Under the pieces are notes generated by a model. That model did not search any database, was not told the origin of the DNA, and saw only the letters and a program-made list of their open reading frames with translations. A stretch of DNA of 7,990 nt from an uncultured Eubacteriales bacterium (lineage in GTDB: Bacteria; Bacillota; Clostridia; Peptostreptococcales; Anaerovoracaceae). The translations under genes were made by a program, and so were the position numbers. How positions within the stretch are numbered: position 1 is the first letter of the stretch; each line of letters begins with the position of its first letter. The stretch covers positions 1 through 7,990 of the forward strand of contig CADBRY010000202.1 of the NCBI GenBank assembly GCA_902797195.1, in the 5' to 3' direction. Below are positions 6,905 through 7,990 of this stretch, piece after piece.

Positions 6905-7990
6905 AGACAGTCAATAACTCAAAAAAAGGCAGCACCACCGTGTTTTTGTCTGTCATATTATCATCTCTCGTCATGCTGTCCATGGCCATGATATGGAGTG
7001 CGGAGGAACATTCCATAAACAGCAGGATCGACGGCATTGTGGACCTGGCCGGAGACTCTCTTATGTCGGAGTTTCATAAGGAGATCTACACGGACTACGG
7101 GCTGTTTTTCATAAACGGCGATGGGAGCAAACTCTCTTCGGGACTTCGGGTATATGCAAATCCCACTGTTTCCGCCATGAAGAATGTTTCCCTCTCCCAT
7201 GCCGCCGCAAGCGGCAGCCGCTATGCCCTGGTCGATCCCGGGCCCGTGAAGGATCAGATCATATCGTACATGAAATCAGGCGGAGCCGACCTTATTTTAG
7301 GACGGGAAAAAACCGACCCCCGATCCGGCGGCTACCACAATCTGAACCACGGGTCCACCATCGTGTCCCTCCCCTCCCGCCAGGTTCCCGACAAGAGCCT
7401 GCTGGACTACATAGGTCTTACCGACCGGCTTGGAGGAGTATCTGAGATATTTACTCAGGGAAGCGAAAAATATCTTATGGGAAGCTATGTGCTCGGGACC
7501 TTTAACAACCGCACAGGGCTTGCGGACACCGACCATTTCTTCCATAACGAAGTGGAGTATATTCTGTGCGGTAAGCTTACCGACGCTGAAAATGAAAAAG
7601 CGGTCACTCGCCTCCTTGAGGCCCTCAGGTTCCCATCCAACCTGTCCTACATTTATACCGACACAGAAAAGAGCGCCGCTCTCACAGCTGCGGCTGAGGC
7701 AGTTGCACCGGGTCCCCTCGGCCTTGCTCTCAAAGGAGCTCTGGCCTGTGCCTGGGCATGGGCAGAATCGGTAAACGATGCGGGACTGCTTATGGACGGA
7801 CATAAAGTTCCCGTCGTAAAAACGCCGGGAACATGGGCCCTGGATATAGGGACCCTGCTTGACTCCATCGCAGAAGGCATCCTTGATCGAGACAGATTCA
7901 ATATGCCTGAGGAAGAGTCATCTCCGGAAACATACGAGGATGAACTGAAAGAACTTCACGACTATGAAAAGGATCCTGACAGGATGCTCA
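6901..7990 (+). CDS. DUF5702-type Tad-locus protein (partial, cut by window end)
   Basis: Large pseudopilin-like protein of unknown exact function found in Tad clusters of Firmicutes; 363 codons are present and the frame is open at 7990. The N terminus has the leader MKTVNNSKKG, then STTVFLSVILSSLVMLSMAM, a membrane helix like that of TadE/TadG proteins. The rest is predicted to be extracytoplasmic. A block at 214-235 (FHNEVEYILCGKLTDAEN), RFPSNLSYIYTD (243-254) and AWAWAESVNDAGLLMDG (284-300) followed by KVPVVKT match the DUF5702 pattern as I remember it. An acidic, Glu-rich stretch begins near 336. The residue at +5 after Gly10 is Phe15, not Glu, so processing is uncertain. The ATG overlaps the tadE stop (ATGA) and has AAAGGA six bases upstream. 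A role as a pilus tip or TadG-like adhesive subunit is inference from context. Confidence 0.82.
   Translation, partial: MKTVNNSKKGSTTVFLSVILSSLVMLSMAMIWSAEEHSINSRIDGIVDLAGDSLMSEFHKEIYTDYGLFFINGDGSKLSSGLRVYANPTVSAMKNVSLSHAAASGSRYALVDPGPVKDQIISYMKSGGADLILGREKTDPRSGGYHNLNHGSTIVSLPSRQVPDKSLLDYIGLTDRLGGVSEIFTQGSEKYLMGSYVLGTFNNRTGLADTDHFFHNEVEYILCGKLTDAENEKAVTRLLEALRFPSNLSYIYTDTEKSAALTAAAEAVAPGPLGLALKGALACAWAWAESVNDAGLLMDGHKVPVVKTPGTWALDIGTLLDSIAEGILDRDRFNMPEEESSPETYEDELKELHDYEKDPDRML

Overview
The window looks like a chromosomal segment of a Gram-positive anaerobe of the class Clostridia (Bacillota). The assignment rests on gene content: a clostridial-type Tad (tight adherence, type IVc) pilus cluster containing a Flp1-like mini-pilin and a DUF5702-type protein, next to amino-acid transporters typical of amino-acid-fermenting clostridia. 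Shine-Dalgarno sites of the AAGGAGG type, free use of ATA, AGA and AGG codons, and roughly balanced base composition in the genes with very AT-rich intergenic DNA agree with this. Genus cannot be read from the sequence.

Layout. Bases 1-3028, minus strand: a two-gene amino-acid transport unit. An AGCS-family sodium/alanine-type symporter comes first (3028 to 1601). Forty bases later follows a 12-helix APC-superfamily permease (1560 to 1, running off the window edge). Bases 3029-3221: a 193-base AT-rich divergent control region with a probable promoter for each direction and two near-identical tandem palindromes (TGGAA-N5-TTCCA). Bases 3222-7990, plus strand: a tightly packed Tad pilus operon, cpaF/tadA ATPase, tadB, tadC, Flp1-like pilin, tadE-like pseudopilin and a DUF5702-type protein that is cut by the window end.

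How the genes work together. The CpaF/TadA ATPase is expected to power a membrane platform made of TadB and TadC, which assembles the small Flp pilin into a thin pilus. The TadE-like protein and the large DUF5702 protein are probable minor or tip-associated subunits. The three consecutive substrate-like proteins all carry a leader of exactly ten residues ending in glycine, so one prepilin peptidase, not encoded here, probably handles them. Gene junctions are tight (4-base and 1-base overlaps) except in front of the pilin, which has the best ribosome binding site of the operon, as expected for the most abundant product. tadZ, a peptidase and cpaB-type genes are not in the window and could lie beyond 7990.

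Points of most interest: the tandem palindromes between two functionally unrelated operons, an extra extracytoplasmic domain of about 120 residues in the TadC-like protein, and the loss of the usual Glu+5 from the pilin and the DUF5702 protein but not from the TadE-like one. I found no RNA gene, CRISPR array, insertion sequence or convincing terminator. No gene-free stretch exceeds 193 bases.
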